Positions 17,424-25,637 of a stretch of DNA of 32,218 nucleotides are shown here, piece by piece. How positions within the stretch are numbered: position 1 is the stretch's first letter; each line of letters starts with the position of its first letter. A program made the position numbers and the translations under genes. This stretch comes from Gemmatimonadota bacterium (GTDB lineage Bacteria; Gemmatimonadota; Gemmatimonadetes; Longimicrobiales; Gaopeijiaceae): positions 1 to 32,218 of the forward strand of contig VYAQ01000203.1 in NCBI GenBank assembly GCA_009844885.1, given 5' to 3'. The notes below the pieces were generated by a model. It had not been told where the DNA came from. It searched no databases and saw nothing but the letters and a program-made list of their open reading frames with translations.

Positions 17424-18419
17424 TCACTCTTCCTCGGCCTCCGCGGGCACCAGGGCTCCGGCGGCTTCCACGGCATCGTCCGCGGGCGAATCGTCCCCCA
17501 TCCCGAGCGCCAGCCTGGCGCCCTCCAGGAACCGCTCCGCGTCACCGGCCTCGAGCGCCGCCAGCGCCGCGCCCGGGTCGGCCCCCAGACCCTTGACCGC
17601 GGCAGCGGCGAGCGCCTTCGCGTCGACGCTTGTCAGTTGTGTCGGAAGACCGCCGGCGGGGGCGCCCGTGGCCTTCTCCATGAAGGGCGAGAAAAGGTCC
17701 ACGGGGATCGGGAACAGCGTGGTCGAGTTGTTCTCGGCGGCCACCTCGACGACCGTCTGCAGGAAACGCAACTGCAGCGCCACCGGATACTGGGAAATGA
17801 CCTTGGCGGCCGCTGACAGCTTCCGGGACGCCTGGAACTCGCCCTCGGCCGCGATCACCTTTCCGCGGCGTTCGCGCTCGGCCTCGGCCTGCTTGGCCAT
17901 CGCCCGCTTCATTTCCTTGGGAAGATCGATGTCCTTGATCTCGACCGCGGTCACCTCGATGCCCCAGGGATCCGTCTCCAGGTCGATGATGCGGCGAACG
18001 ATCTCGTTGATCCGTTCACGCTGGGCGAGCAGATCGTCGAGTTCGGACTGTCCCACGACGCTGCGCAGGGTGGTCTGCGCGATCTGGCTTGTGGCGAAGT
18101 AGTAGTCCTCGACCTCGACGACGGCCTTGGACGGGTCCACGACCCGGAAGTAGACCACGGCGTTGACCGTGCAGCTCACGTTGTCCTTGGTGATCGTATC
18201 CTGCGGCGCAATGTCGAGGGCGATGATGCGCAGATCCATCTTGCGCATGCGTTCGATGCCGTACGGAACCAGAAACACGATTCCGGGCCCCTTGGCCCGG
18301 GTGAGCTTTCCGAGCCGGAAGACGACGCCCCGCTCGTACTCCCAGAGGATGCGCAGCGAACTCAGCAGGCCGACGAGGCCCAGCGTTGCGAGGGGAATGA
18401 GTACGAAACCAAAGTCCAT
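17424..18419 (-). CDS. Slipin / SPFH-domain (stomatin-like) membrane protein
   Basis: This is a membrane scaffold protein of the prohibitin/stomatin family. The 331 residues begin with one hydrophobic segment ([19 protein letters not shown]). The SPFH domain follows: [40 protein letters not shown], then [41 protein letters not shown], and [39 protein letters not shown] helical C-terminal region ends in an acidic tail. ATG 18419 has a strong GGAGGAG upstream; a 29-residue upstream extension in frame has no support. Slipins usually sit next to an NfeD protein; none is here. It diverges from the tRNA gene. Confidence 0.93.
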   Translation of the reverse strand: MDFGFVLIPLATLGLVGLLSSLRILWEYERGVVFRLGKLTRAKGPGIVFLVPYGIERMRKMDLRIIALDIAPQDTITKDNVSCTVNAVVYFRVVDPSKAVVEVEDYYFATSQIAQTTLRSVVGQSELDDLLAQRERINEIVRRIIDLETDPWGIEVTAVEIKDIDLPKEMKRAMAKQAEAERERRGKVIAAEGEFQASRKLSAAAKVISQYPVALQLRFLQTVVEVAAENNSTTLFPIPVDLFSPFMEKATGAPAGGLPTQLTSVDAKALAAAAVKGLGADPGAALAALEAGDAERFLEGARLALGMGDDSPADDAVEAAGALVPAEAEEE

Positions 18420-18499
18420 CGGACGCTCCTCCGGGTATTCGCGGCTGTTTCGCAGCCGGATGCGAACGGGGCCGGTGTGTCGCCGGAGGCCGCTCAAAG

Positions 18500-18511
18500 C
18501 CGGCATGCCGG
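18500..18511. promoter_or_regulatory. 12-bp perfect palindrome in the slipin/tRNA divergent region
   Basis: CCGGCATGCCGG is a perfect 12-bp palindrome midway between the slipin start and the tRNA. Close by, GGGAC and GTCCC flank the only AT-rich spot (TAAATA, 18526-18531). The palindrome could be an operator for one or both divergent genes. A self-complementary 12-mer is not rare enough in GC-rich DNA to be sure. Confidence 0.3.
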
Positions 18512-18550
18512 GTGGGGCAGGGGACTAAATAGGGGTCCCGACAACCCCGC

Positions 18551-18578
18551 TTGACAAGCCCTCGCGGCTCGCTGAGCT
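18551..18578 (+). promoter_or_regulatory. Candidate promoter of the tRNA gene
   Basis: A perfect TTGACA (18551-18556) is followed, after 16 bp, by TGAGCT (18573-18578), a weak -10. The predicted start falls near 18585, about 5 nt before the mature tRNA 5' end. The pattern of a consensus -35 with a poor -10 is the same as at rex. Confidence 0.5.
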
Positions 18579-18589
18579 TTCTTGCCGTC

Positions 18590-18663
18590 GCCGGAGTAGC
18601 TCAGTTGGTCAGAGCAGCGGAATCATAATCCGCGTGTCGGGGGTTCAAGTCCCTCCTCCGGCA
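18590..18663 (+). tRNA. tRNA with CAT anticodon (elongator Met, or Ile2)
   Basis: The 74-nt cloverleaf is complete. Acceptor GCCGGAG (18590-18596) pairs with CTCCGGC (18656-18662); the D-stem is GCTC/GAGC; the anticodon stem is GCGGA/TCCGC around loop ATCATAA. The anticodon CAT is at 18624-18626. The variable loop is GTGTC, the T-stem GGGGG/CCCTC has one G-T pair, the T-loop is TTCAAGT, and the discriminator base is A18663. CCA is not encoded. CAT may mean elongator Met or, after lysidine modification by TilS, Ile for AUA. The overall form favours elongator Met but I cannot exclude Ile2. A coding sequence begins 4 bp downstream. Confidence 0.95.
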
Positions 18664-18667
18664 TTCG

Positions 18668-20434
18668 ATGAACAGCCCCTCCTCCCGGTCGTCGCTGCAC
18701 CGCCGGATTGCGGTCGACACGCCCGAGCACGTGCGACTCGACTACGTGCTCGCCGACCTGGGGTCCCGTGCGGCGGCCCTGGCCATCGATCTGGCCATCC
18801 TCGTCGTCACCCTCATTCTGCTCCGCGTAGTGCTCAGCGAAGCCGGCGTGCTTGGGGAATGGGTGCGCGCCGTAAGCGGAACCATCCTCGTCTTCGCGCT
18901 CTTCTTTGCGCAGTGGGGGTACTTCCTCCTCTTTGAAGCGCTCGACGGCGGACGGACCCCGGGGAAGCGCGTAGTCGGACTGCGGGTCATCCATGTCGGA
19001 GGCGAACCGCTGTCCTTTCAGGGATCCGTGCTGCGCAACCTGATCCGGGCCGTGGATCTGCAACCGGCGTTGTCCGGGATGGCCGGTGCGGTGTGCATTC
19101 TCGCCAACCGGCGGGCCCAGCGGCTGGGAGATCTGGTGGCGGGAACCATCGTGGTGCGAGATGCGGGTGGCAGCGAACTGCTGGGCGCCGATGCGCTTCC
19201 GCCGGGGCGAGTGGGACGGCCCGTGCTGTCCGTCGAGCAGTTCGAACTCCTCGCCGGGTACATGGCGCGGCGCGAGGGGCTGGACGCGGACGTGCGCCGG
19301 CGTGTCGCCGCTTCGGTCATCAAACCGCTCGGCTCCGCGTTCCGGGACAGCGCCGAACAGGCCGAACTCACCGTCGACGAAAGGCTGGCGGCGCTCTACG
19401 AGGACGAAGCGCCCCGGCACGCGGCCCGGCGGGGAGGTGCCAGCCTCCAGGCTGCCGCGATGGCGCGGGAGCAGCGGGAGGAGTGGGCCGCCTATGTGGA
19501 GCTGGTGGAGAAGGGACGCAAGCGTGGCCTGCCGAGCCTCACGGAAGATGAGGTCAAGGCCTTCGGGCAGCTGTACCGGGGCGTCACGGCGGATCTGGCG
19601 AGAGCGCGAACCTACGGTGCGTCGCCGGGCCTGCTGGGGACCGTCCAGCGGTGGGCGGGCGCGGGACACAACCTGCTCTACCGCGCGCGAGGCCGCGTGG
19701 CGGTGTCTCTGAGGCACTGGGTGGCGGTGGAATTCCCGCGCGCCGTGCGCCGTTTTCACCGGCCGGTTCTGCTTGCCACGGCGCTGTTCTACGGGCCCCT
19801 GCTGTTCACCTACGCCGCCGTCCGCGATGATCCGCTCCTGGGGCGCAGGCTGGTTGCACCGGGAATGCTGATGCGTGCGGAAAACACGGTGAAGGGCGAC
19901 ATCGACACGAGCTACCTGCCGGACGAGGTCGAGGCGACGGACATGCCGCTGTTTTCCTCCCGCGTGATGACCAACAACGTCGGCGTGACGTTCACCGCCT
20001 TCGCGGGTGGCTTCCTGGCGGGTGCCGGGACCCTGTTCATACTGCTCATCAACGCGGTCTCGATCGGCGCGGTGTTGGGCGTGTACGGAAACGGGGGGGT
20101 CCTCGGAGTGATCCTGGCCTTCGTGTTCCCGCACGGGTTCCTGGAACTCACCGCGATCTGCATCTCGGGGGGTGCCGGGTTCGGGCTGGGATCGGCGCTG
20201 CTGATGCCGGGACGTCTCACCCGCGCCGAAGCCTTGCGGGAGCGTGGCCGGGCCTTTCTGTCTCTGCTGGCCGGGGCCGCGCTGATGCTCGTGCTTGCCG
20301 GCGTCGTGGAGGGCTTCTATTCGCCGTCGTCGTTGCCGGCCGCGGCCAAGTTCGCGTTCGGAGGAGCGACCGCGGTCCTGCTGGTGCTCTACTTCGGCTT
20401 CGCGGGCCGGCGGTCCGACACGGAGTCGCCCTGA
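18668..20434 (+). CDS. RDD domain - SpoIIM (DUF95) fusion membrane protein
   Basis: This 588-residue protein joins two domains usually encoded separately. Residues ~18-165 are an RDD domain: VRLDYVLADLGSRAAALAIDLAIL, GGRTPGKRVVGLRVI and NRRAQRLGDLVAGTIVV. Residues ~165-255 are a polar linker. From ~260 comes SpoIIM: WAAYVELVEKGRKRGLPSLTEDEVKAFGQLYRGVTADLARAR, then membrane helices near 367-386, 435-475, 477-505, 530-550 and 560-580. ATG 18668 is 4 bp after the tRNA end and has no Shine-Dalgarno. SpoIIM is a cell-wall hydrolase partner in sporulating Firmicutes; outside them its role is unknown. It converges on the DUF58/MoxR operon with a 3-bp gap, a known neighbourhood for both domains. Confidence 0.9.
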   Translation: MNSPSSRSSLHRRIAVDTPEHVRLDYVLADLGSRAAALAIDLAILVVTLILLRVVLSEAGVLGEWVRAVSGTILVFALFFAQWGYFLLFEALDGGRTPGKRVVGLRVIHVGGEPLSFQGSVLRNLIRAVDLQPALSGMAGAVCILANRRAQRLGDLVAGTIVVRDAGGSELLGADALPPGRVGRPVLSVEQFELLAGYMARREGLDADVRRRVAASVIKPLGSAFRDSAEQAELTVDERLAALYEDEAPRHAARRGGASLQAAAMAREQREEWAAYVELVEKGRKRGLPSLTEDEVKAFGQLYRGVTADLARARTYGASPGLLGTVQRWAGAGHNLLYRARGRVAVSLRHWVAVEFPRAVRRFHRPVLLATALFYGPLLFTYAAVRDDPLLGRRLVAPGMLMRAENTVKGDIDTSYLPDEVEATDMPLFSSRVMTNNVGVTFTAFAGGFLAGAGTLFILLINAVSIGAVLGVYGNGGVLGVILAFVFPHGFLELTAICISGGAGFGLGSALLMPGRLTRAEALRERGRAFLSLLAGAALMLVLAGVVEGFYSPSSLPAAAKFAFGGATAVLLVLYFGFAGRRSDTESP

Positions 20435-20437
20435 CGA

Positions 20438-21811
20438 TCAGAGGAGCCCGCGCTCCTTGATCTCGACGTATTTGTCCAGGGTGCGGACCAACGTGTCCCC
20501 GGGGGGCGTGTCGACGACCAGGATGCCGGACTGGCGCATGACCTGGAGGGTTGTCTCGCGCGCCTGAACGAGTTCCTCGGCGGCGGCGCGGTGATAGGCT
20601 TCGTCCAGGTCCTCCACGGCTTGCCTGGCGACCACTTCCAGGGCCGGATTGCGGATGGCGATCGCGAGAGGCAGGTGGGCGCGCCCGATTCTGGTGAGTG
20701 AGGTGACGAGCGCCCTGGAGACGGAGCCGTCGATCACGTCGCAGAAGAGGATCACGAGCGAGCGCTTGCGGAACGTCCGCCCCAGCGTGGCCAGCGCCAG
20801 CGGATAGTTGGGTTCCGTCAGCCGGGTCTCGACACCGGCAAGAACCTTCGCGAGGCCGGCTGGATCGGCACGACGGGGGGGTGACACATGGCGGATGCGG
20901 TCGTCGAATACGAGGACGCCGATGCGGTCCCCGAAGTTCTGGGCGCGGCTGGCGAGCATCATGCAGGCACCCAGGGCGTAGTCCATGCGTTCGCGTAGCG
21001 GCGACAGCCTTTCGCGCATGTGTCGTCCGGCATCGATGGCGAGCACGATGTTCTGGCTGCGCTCGGCCTCGTAGTTCCGCACCACGAACTTGCGCCGCTT
21101 CGCGGACGCCTTCCAGTCGATGGTGCGGGGGTCGTCTCCCCGGGCGTAGTCCCGGAGGCTCTCGAACTCTCGCCCATCACCCCACTGGCGGTTCCGGCGC
21201 GACCCCGGCGCGCGCAGCCGGCGGCGGATCGCGTAGCCGCTGCGGTCGCGGAGCAGGTCCCGCACGCCTGGCTGCACCTGCAGCGTGTGGCGGGCGTCCA
21301 GGCTCGAACGGAGCCAGGCCAGACCCCAGGGCGACCGCGTGCGCAGGTGAATGGCCCCCAGGGTCAGGAATCCCCGAGACCGGGGCATGATCCCGTACGA
21401 GCAGCGGACGGTCGCCCCGGCGCCGATCTCGACCCGCTTGCCGCGCTCCCATTCATCCGTTCCCTCCGGTCCCGCCAGTCGGCGCAGGCATGGATCGAGG
21501 TCGTCCGTGACCCGGACGGTCACGTCGCGCGGGCCGGGGTTGCGCACAGTGATGAAGACATCCGTCACCGCCGCCATCGCGGATATGCGGGGGACCTCGC
21601 GGTGAGCCGACGGGGCGCGGGCGCGGCGGCCGTCGATCAGCATCAGAAACAGGATCAGGGCGTCGGCGCCAAGCGCGAGCGGTGTGCTGACGAGGAAAAG
21701 GGTCGACACGAGGCCGAGAAGAGTCAGCGCGCGGGCGCTGGGGATCACCGACGGCAACGGCACCCCCCCGCCGACCGGGCCCTGCGGGGCCTCATCCGGC
21801 GTAAAGAGCAC
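20438..21811 (-). CDS. DUF58 domain-containing protein
   Basis: This 457-residue protein of the MoxR-associated DUF58 family has two hydrophobic segments near residues 27-60. A beta-rich region follows (VTDVFITVRNPGPRDVTVRVTDDL), then the DUF58 core GDGREFESLRDYARGDDPRTIDWKASAKRRKFVVRNYEAERSQ. After it comes a von Willebrand A-like part (NIVLAIDAGRHM, ILFCDVIDGSVSRAL). The canonical MIDAS DxSxS is not intact (DAGRHM), typical for this family. Start GTG 21811 lies 1 bp after the MoxR stop. It is probably a membrane-anchored client or adaptor of the MoxR ATPase; its biochemical role is unknown. Confidence 0.92.
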   Translation of the reverse strand: MLFTPDEAPQGPVGGGVPLPSVIPSARALTLLGLVSTLFLVSTPLALGADALILFLMLIDGRRARAPSAHREVPRISAMAAVTDVFITVRNPGPRDVTVRVTDDLDPCLRRLAGPEGTDEWERGKRVEIGAGATVRCSYGIMPRSRGFLTLGAIHLRTRSPWGLAWLRSSLDARHTLQVQPGVRDLLRDRSGYAIRRRLRAPGSRRNRQWGDGREFESLRDYARGDDPRTIDWKASAKRRKFVVRNYEAERSQNIVLAIDAGRHMRERLSPLRERMDYALGACMMLASRAQNFGDRIGVLVFDDRIRHVSPPRRADPAGLAKVLAGVETRLTEPNYPLALATLGRTFRKRSLVILFCDVIDGSVSRALVTSLTRIGRAHLPLAIAIRNPALEVVARQAVEDLDEAYHRAAAEELVQARETTLQVMRQSGILVVDTPPGDTLVRTLDKYVEIKERGLL

Positions 21812-21812
21812 A

Positions 21813-22754
21813 CTAGCGGGGGGCCTCCAGCGTCTCCAGCAGCGATCTGAGCTCGTCGTCCGAGGAGCGTCCTTCCACCTCGGCTTCCGCGGTGAGCACG
21901 ACCCGGTGCCGCAGAACCGGAAAGGAGAGCGACTTGACGTCGTCAGGGGTCACGAAGTCGCGGCCTTGCAGGTAGGCTTCGGCCCGAGCGGCCTGGAACA
22001 GTGCGACCCCTGCGCGGGGACTCGCCCCAAGCACGAAAGCGGCGTCATCCCGCGTGGCCCGCACGATGTCGGTGACGTAGCGCCGGACACGTTCGTCCAT
22101 GTGCACGCCGTCGACCGCCGCGCGCCGCTCGACCAGCTCTTCGCGGGTCATGGGCTCGCCCATGGAATAGGTTGCCTCGTCGTCGGCCCTGAATCCGGCC
22201 TCGTGGCGGTCAAGGATCGCCTGTTCCGCTTCGGCTGGAGGATAGTCCACGACGATCTTCATCAGGAAGCGGTCCACCTGAGCCTCGGGGAGCGGGTAGG
22301 TGCCCTCGTACTCTACCGGGTTCTGGGTGGCGAATACGGTGAAGGGGGCGGGCAGCGCGCGGGTCTTGCCGTCGACGGTCACCTGCCGCTCCTCCATCGC
22401 CTCAAGCAGGGCCGCCTGCGTCTTGGGTGGGGCCCGGTTGATTTCGTCGGCAAGCAGCAGATCCGCGAAGACGGGTCCGGGCTTGTAGGTGAAGCCCGCG
22501 TCGCCCAGGATGTTCACGCCGACCAGGTCGGTGGGCATGAGGTCGGGAGTGAACTGCACCCGCCCGAAAGCGAGTCCGAGCCCCCGGGCCAGGGCTCTCA
22601 CCGCCAGGGTCTTGGCGGTTCCCGGAACGCCCTCGACGAGCGCGTGTCCGCGGGCGAGAAGCGTGATCATGAGTTGTCTGAGCACGGCCTGCTGGCCGAG
22701 CACGACCTGCTCGAGGTCGCCGAGCAGGCGCAACGCCGCGTCCGGCGGTGTCAT
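21813..22754 (-). CDS. MoxR-family AAA+ ATPase
   Basis: This is a hexameric-type chaperone-like ATPase acting with vWA or DUF58 partners. The 313 residues contain the leading [33 protein letters not shown] with Walker A GVPGTAKT, and [12 protein letters not shown]. Walker B is [27 protein letters not shown]; sensor 1 is [23 protein letters not shown]. The C-terminal lid has [31 protein letters not shown]. All catalytic residues are present. Its ATG overlaps the DUF4350 stop by 4 bp, and the DUF58 gene begins 1 bp after its stop. Substrates are unknown. Confidence 0.96.
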   Translation of the reverse strand: MTPPDAALRLLGDLEQVVLGQQAVLRQLMITLLARGHALVEGVPGTAKTLAVRALARGLGLAFGRVQFTPDLMPTDLVGVNILGDAGFTYKPGPVFADLLLADEINRAPPKTQAALLEAMEERQVTVDGKTRALPAPFTVFATQNPVEYEGTYPLPEAQVDRFLMKIVVDYPPAEAEQAILDRHEAGFRADDEATYSMGEPMTREELVERRAAVDGVHMDERVRRYVTDIVRATRDDAAFVLGASPRAGVALFQAARAEAYLQGRDFVTPDDVKSLSFPVLRHRVVLTAEAEVEGRSSDDELRSLLETLEAPR

Positions 22755-24001
22755 GGGCTGGACCTCCTTGCGAGGTGTTCGTCGATACCGGCGGCGATCG
22801 CCGGCAGATCCGGGGGCTCGTCCCCCAGGCTTTGCCGCACCTTGTTCAGCGGGCTGTTGTGGCCGTCTGCAGCCGAGAGTGTTCGCAACATCGCGTCGGC
22901 CTCGGCCCGGTCACGAGGGGGTGGGTGGCGTGTGGCCCGCGCGAGCCGGGAGAGCAGCCGCAGGGCGGCCGTGCGGGTGGCACCCGCCTTGCGGTACAGG
23001 TCGCCGAGCGCCGAGACGTGCTCCAGCGGCGACCTGCGTTCCTGGTCGGGCGGAGCCACGCGCGGCATCGGCGCTCCGAAGCGAAACCCGACGCATGCGA
23101 GGATCAGGAAGCATACTGCCACGGCGTGCAGGAGAGCCCGGCCCCCGGGGCTGTCAAGGAAGAAGTTCCTAATCGCCTGGGCACGCGTGAGCGATCCGCG
23201 GATCCCCTGGTGGTACTCGGCGAAGAAGACGGTGTCGTCGAGTGCGGTATGGGCGAGAGCCGCCCTGACCGTGAGGACTGCCAGCGGGTCGTCGCCCGCC
23301 CGTTCATTGGACAGCGATGCCGCGCTTGTCAGCATCACCACCCGCCCCTCACCGAGCACGAGTTCCGCAGCCGCGGTCCACGTCTCCTCGTCGGAGTCCC
23401 TGGCCGTCAGCATACGCCGGACATCTCCGACTCGGGCCGCGACCGAATCGTCGTCCACCCCCAGTACACGAAAGCCGTGATCGACACGGTGGGGTGGTCC
23501 AAGCCCCTCCGTCAGGGCATGGTCCGTCCACTCGGCGTGCGGCAGGCTGTCACCACGGAACTCCTCCACCGGCGACCGCCGCCGAAAGTACACGCCGAGC
23601 GAGTCGGCCAGAGGAGTTCGCAGCGGGTACGGTGCCGACGGAGCAAAGAGCGGAGAGTAAAGCAGCGTGCCGCCGTCCCTCACGTGATCCAGGAGCGCGT
23701 GGACCTCACGCGGCGTCGCGAACAGCCGCGGACGCAGCAGCACAATGGTGCCGCGGACCGGGTCGGCGTCCGCCAGCGGCGTGGTGCGCGGATGCGTGCG
23801 GCGGCCGAACCGCTCGATCCCGCGAGCCAGCGCCGCTACGCCGTCCGGTGTCGTCCGCAGAGAGCTGCGCTGGAGACTCGTCGCCCTCTGGCCCTGAGGC
23901 CGAGCGAGGAATCCGATCCCCATCGCGAAGACCAGAACCACTACCACCCACAGGCTGGGACGCCGCCACTTGGCGCCGGGTCTGCCATGGGGATCACTCA
24001 T
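22751..24001 (-). CDS. DUF4350 domain-containing membrane protein
   Basis: This 416-residue protein has a transmembrane segment near the N-terminus ([17 protein letters not shown], ~15-32). A DUF4350 / GATase-like periplasmic part follows ([56 protein letters not shown]). A second membrane segment lies near 295-312 ([21 protein letters not shown]), and the cytosolic tail is helical. ATG 24001 overlaps the DUF4129 gene by 8 bp; an in-frame extension upstream would lie wholly within that gene and is not supported. DUF4350 proteins are regular members of MoxR/DUF58 operons. Function is unknown; the assignment rests on position and topology as much as on sequence. Confidence 0.82.
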   Translation of the reverse strand: MSDPHGRPGAKWRRPSLWVVVVLVFAMGIGFLARPQGQRATSLQRSSLRTTPDGVAALARGIERFGRRTHPRTTPLADADPVRGTIVLLRPRLFATPREVHALLDHVRDGGTLLYSPLFAPSAPYPLRTPLADSLGVYFRRRSPVEEFRGDSLPHAEWTDHALTEGLGPPHRVDHGFRVLGVDDDSVAARVGDVRRMLTARDSDEETWTAAAELVLGEGRVVMLTSAASLSNERAGDDPLAVLTVRAALAHTALDDTVFFAEYHQGIRGSLTRAQAIRNFFLDSPGGRALLHAVAVCFLILACVGFRFGAPMPRVAPPDQERRSPLEHVSALGDLYRKAGATRTAALRLLSRLARATRHPPPRDRAEADAMLRTLSAADGHNSPLNKVRQSLGDEPPDLPAIAAGIDEHLARRSSP

Positions 24002-24656
24002 CGGACCTCGACTCTTCCACTGGCGGACTGGCGGGGCAGCCCGCGTGCCTGGCCAGGCTCTCGAGGCCCGCATACTCCGAGACCGTAGGCCGGTCCCGTC
24101 CAAAGGAGAAGTCCTGGAACGCGACCAGGAATCTGGCGCCCGGACTCATGGATCCTCGGCCGGCCGTCCGTTCCCGGGCGAGTTCAAGCGCGTAGTCGCC
24201 TGGGGTCTTGGAGCCGTGGAACGACAGCGTCCCCTGCTTGTCCAGCGTCAGCAGGAATCCCTGGTAGAGCGCGGTCGCGGCCGGCCGCAGCTGGCCCTGG
24301 GTCGCCCGTTCACTCGCCAGGGTCAGCCACTCGCCGGCCTTGAGCGGCGCCTGTTCGGGAGAAAGCCCCGCATTGTCGTCCGCGTGTCCCGGGAGCAGCC
24401 TCCGGCCATGCCTGGAAAAGACAATGGCGACGACCACGAGTACCGCAAGCGGAACGATGATCACAAGTATCTCCGCGAAGCCGTCGATGCCATCGCCCGT
24501 CAGGCGTTGCAGCCAGCGCCAGAATTGAAGGAGCTGCTCCAGAATCCACGTCAGAAACTGCCACCTCCCCGGCTCCTCGAAGGACACGAACTCGGGGCCG
24601 GCCAGGATCTCCCGGAGTGTCCGTGAAACCTCGCCGGCGTCGGGGAGCTGGTTCAC
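23994..24656 (-). CDS. DUF4129 domain-containing membrane protein
   Basis: This 220-residue protein has a single strong membrane helix (EILVIIVPLAVLVVVAIVF, ~63-82). A soluble C-terminal DUF4129 domain follows, recognised by LASERATQGQLRPAATALYQGFLLTLDKQGTLSFHGSKTPGDYALEL and FLVAFQDFSFGRDRPTVSEY. The N-terminal ~60 residues (EEPGRWQFLTWILEQLLQFW) are amphipathic. Start GTG 24656 overlaps the upstream membrane-protein stop (GTGA), so translation is coupled. DUF4129 domains accompany MoxR/DUF58 systems and transglutaminase-like proteins. Specific function is unknown. Confidence 0.85.
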   Translation of the reverse strand: MNQLPDAGEVSRTLREILAGPEFVSFEEPGRWQFLTWILEQLLQFWRWLQRLTGDGIDGFAEILVIIVPLAVLVVVAIVFSRHGRRLLPGHADDNAGLSPEQAPLKAGEWLTLASERATQGQLRPAATALYQGFLLTLDKQGTLSFHGSKTPGDYALELARERTAGRGSMSPGARFLVAFQDFSFGRDRPTVSEYAGLESLARHAGCPASPPVEESRSDE

Positions 24657-25564
24657 GAGGTGCCGGAGTCCATGACCCCCGCCGCCGTCTCCAGATCAAA
24701 CGCTTCCTTGCGAACTCGGCGGTCATGGAAGAGCATCAGGATGCTTCCCACCATGAAGGGGGTCGTCAGCGGCGAAACCACGAAGTTGATCGTGTTGAGC
24801 AGCCACTGCCTGCCCGAGTCGATGGTGCCGAGCTCCTCCGGCGACAGGAAGAGGTTGTCGATGCCGAACAGGGCCTGGACGGCGAAGCCGGGCACGAGGT
24901 TGATGATCTGGGCGACGCACATGATGCCGATCACCCGCAGCCATCCTCCGTTGCAGAGACTCAGGGAACGGCGCAGCGCGTCGAAGGCCGGCCGGTTCTC
25001 GATGATTACCGCCGGCAGAATCCCGAAGGTCGCGGCAAGCCAGGCGAGCGCGAGCGCCATGATCGGAAGCAGGAACACGGCGAAGGCCAGCAATGACACC
25101 AGGGCGTTGCCGGTTGCGATGAGTGGTGCCGCCACGAGGGTGCTGACCATGAAGACCACGACCCCGACGACAAAGAAAACGAAGAGGGCGGTCAACGCCG
25201 CTAACGCCGCGCGCGGCAGGTACCGTATGGCGTCCAGGTAGGCCCGGCCCACCGACGCCAGCCGTTCCCCGATCCGCTCGACCATCGCCGCCGCGACAGC
25301 CAGAACGCCCACCCAGGCAATCGCTCCCGAGACGATCCCTATCGCCATCACGATGCGAAACTCCGAGAAGAACGCGTCGAAACCGGGAGCGCCGTCGCCC
25401 AGCAGGCTGGACAGATCCGGCTCGAAGAGCAGGGCGAGAATGTAGCCGGGTAGCGCCCCCAGCAGCGCGATGAGATAGTAGAGACCGAAATCGCGGCGGT
25501 AGAGCTGCACCGCGCCGTCGAGGATCTCGCCGAATCCAAGGGGCCGAAGTGGTATCGTAGACAT
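24653..25564 (-). CDS. Multi-pass membrane protein heading the MoxR operon
   Basis: This 303-residue protein has about six hydrophobic helices, including LYYLIALLGALPGYILALLF, IVMAIGIVSGAIAWVGVLAVAAAMV, ALTALFVFFVVGVVVFMVSTLVAAPLI and VSLLAFAVFLLPIMALALAWLAATFGILPAVIIE. It begins RPLGFGEILDGAVQLYRRDFG, a start often seen in proteins annotated as having a glycerophosphoryl diester phosphodiesterase membrane-like domain. Those carry no catalytic residues. It is the first gene of the - strand operon and diverges from the DUF1028 gene across 73 bp. The link to the MoxR system is from gene order. I cannot assign a function. Confidence 0.78.
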   Translation of the reverse strand: MSTIPLRPLGFGEILDGAVQLYRRDFGLYYLIALLGALPGYILALLFEPDLSSLLGDGAPGFDAFFSEFRIVMAIGIVSGAIAWVGVLAVAAAMVERIGERLASVGRAYLDAIRYLPRAALAALTALFVFFVVGVVVFMVSTLVAAPLIATGNALVSLLAFAVFLLPIMALALAWLAATFGILPAVIIENRPAFDALRRSLSLCNGGWLRVIGIMCVAQIINLVPGFAVQALFGIDNLFLSPEELGTIDSGRQWLLNTINFVVSPLTTPFMVGSILMLFHDRRVRKEAFDLETAAGVMDSGTS

Positions 25565-25637
25565 CGCGGGAACCTATCCGGTGGGCTGGTGGTGACGCCA
25601 GATTCCTCGTACAGCCGAACCGATGAGGAGGGTCGTC

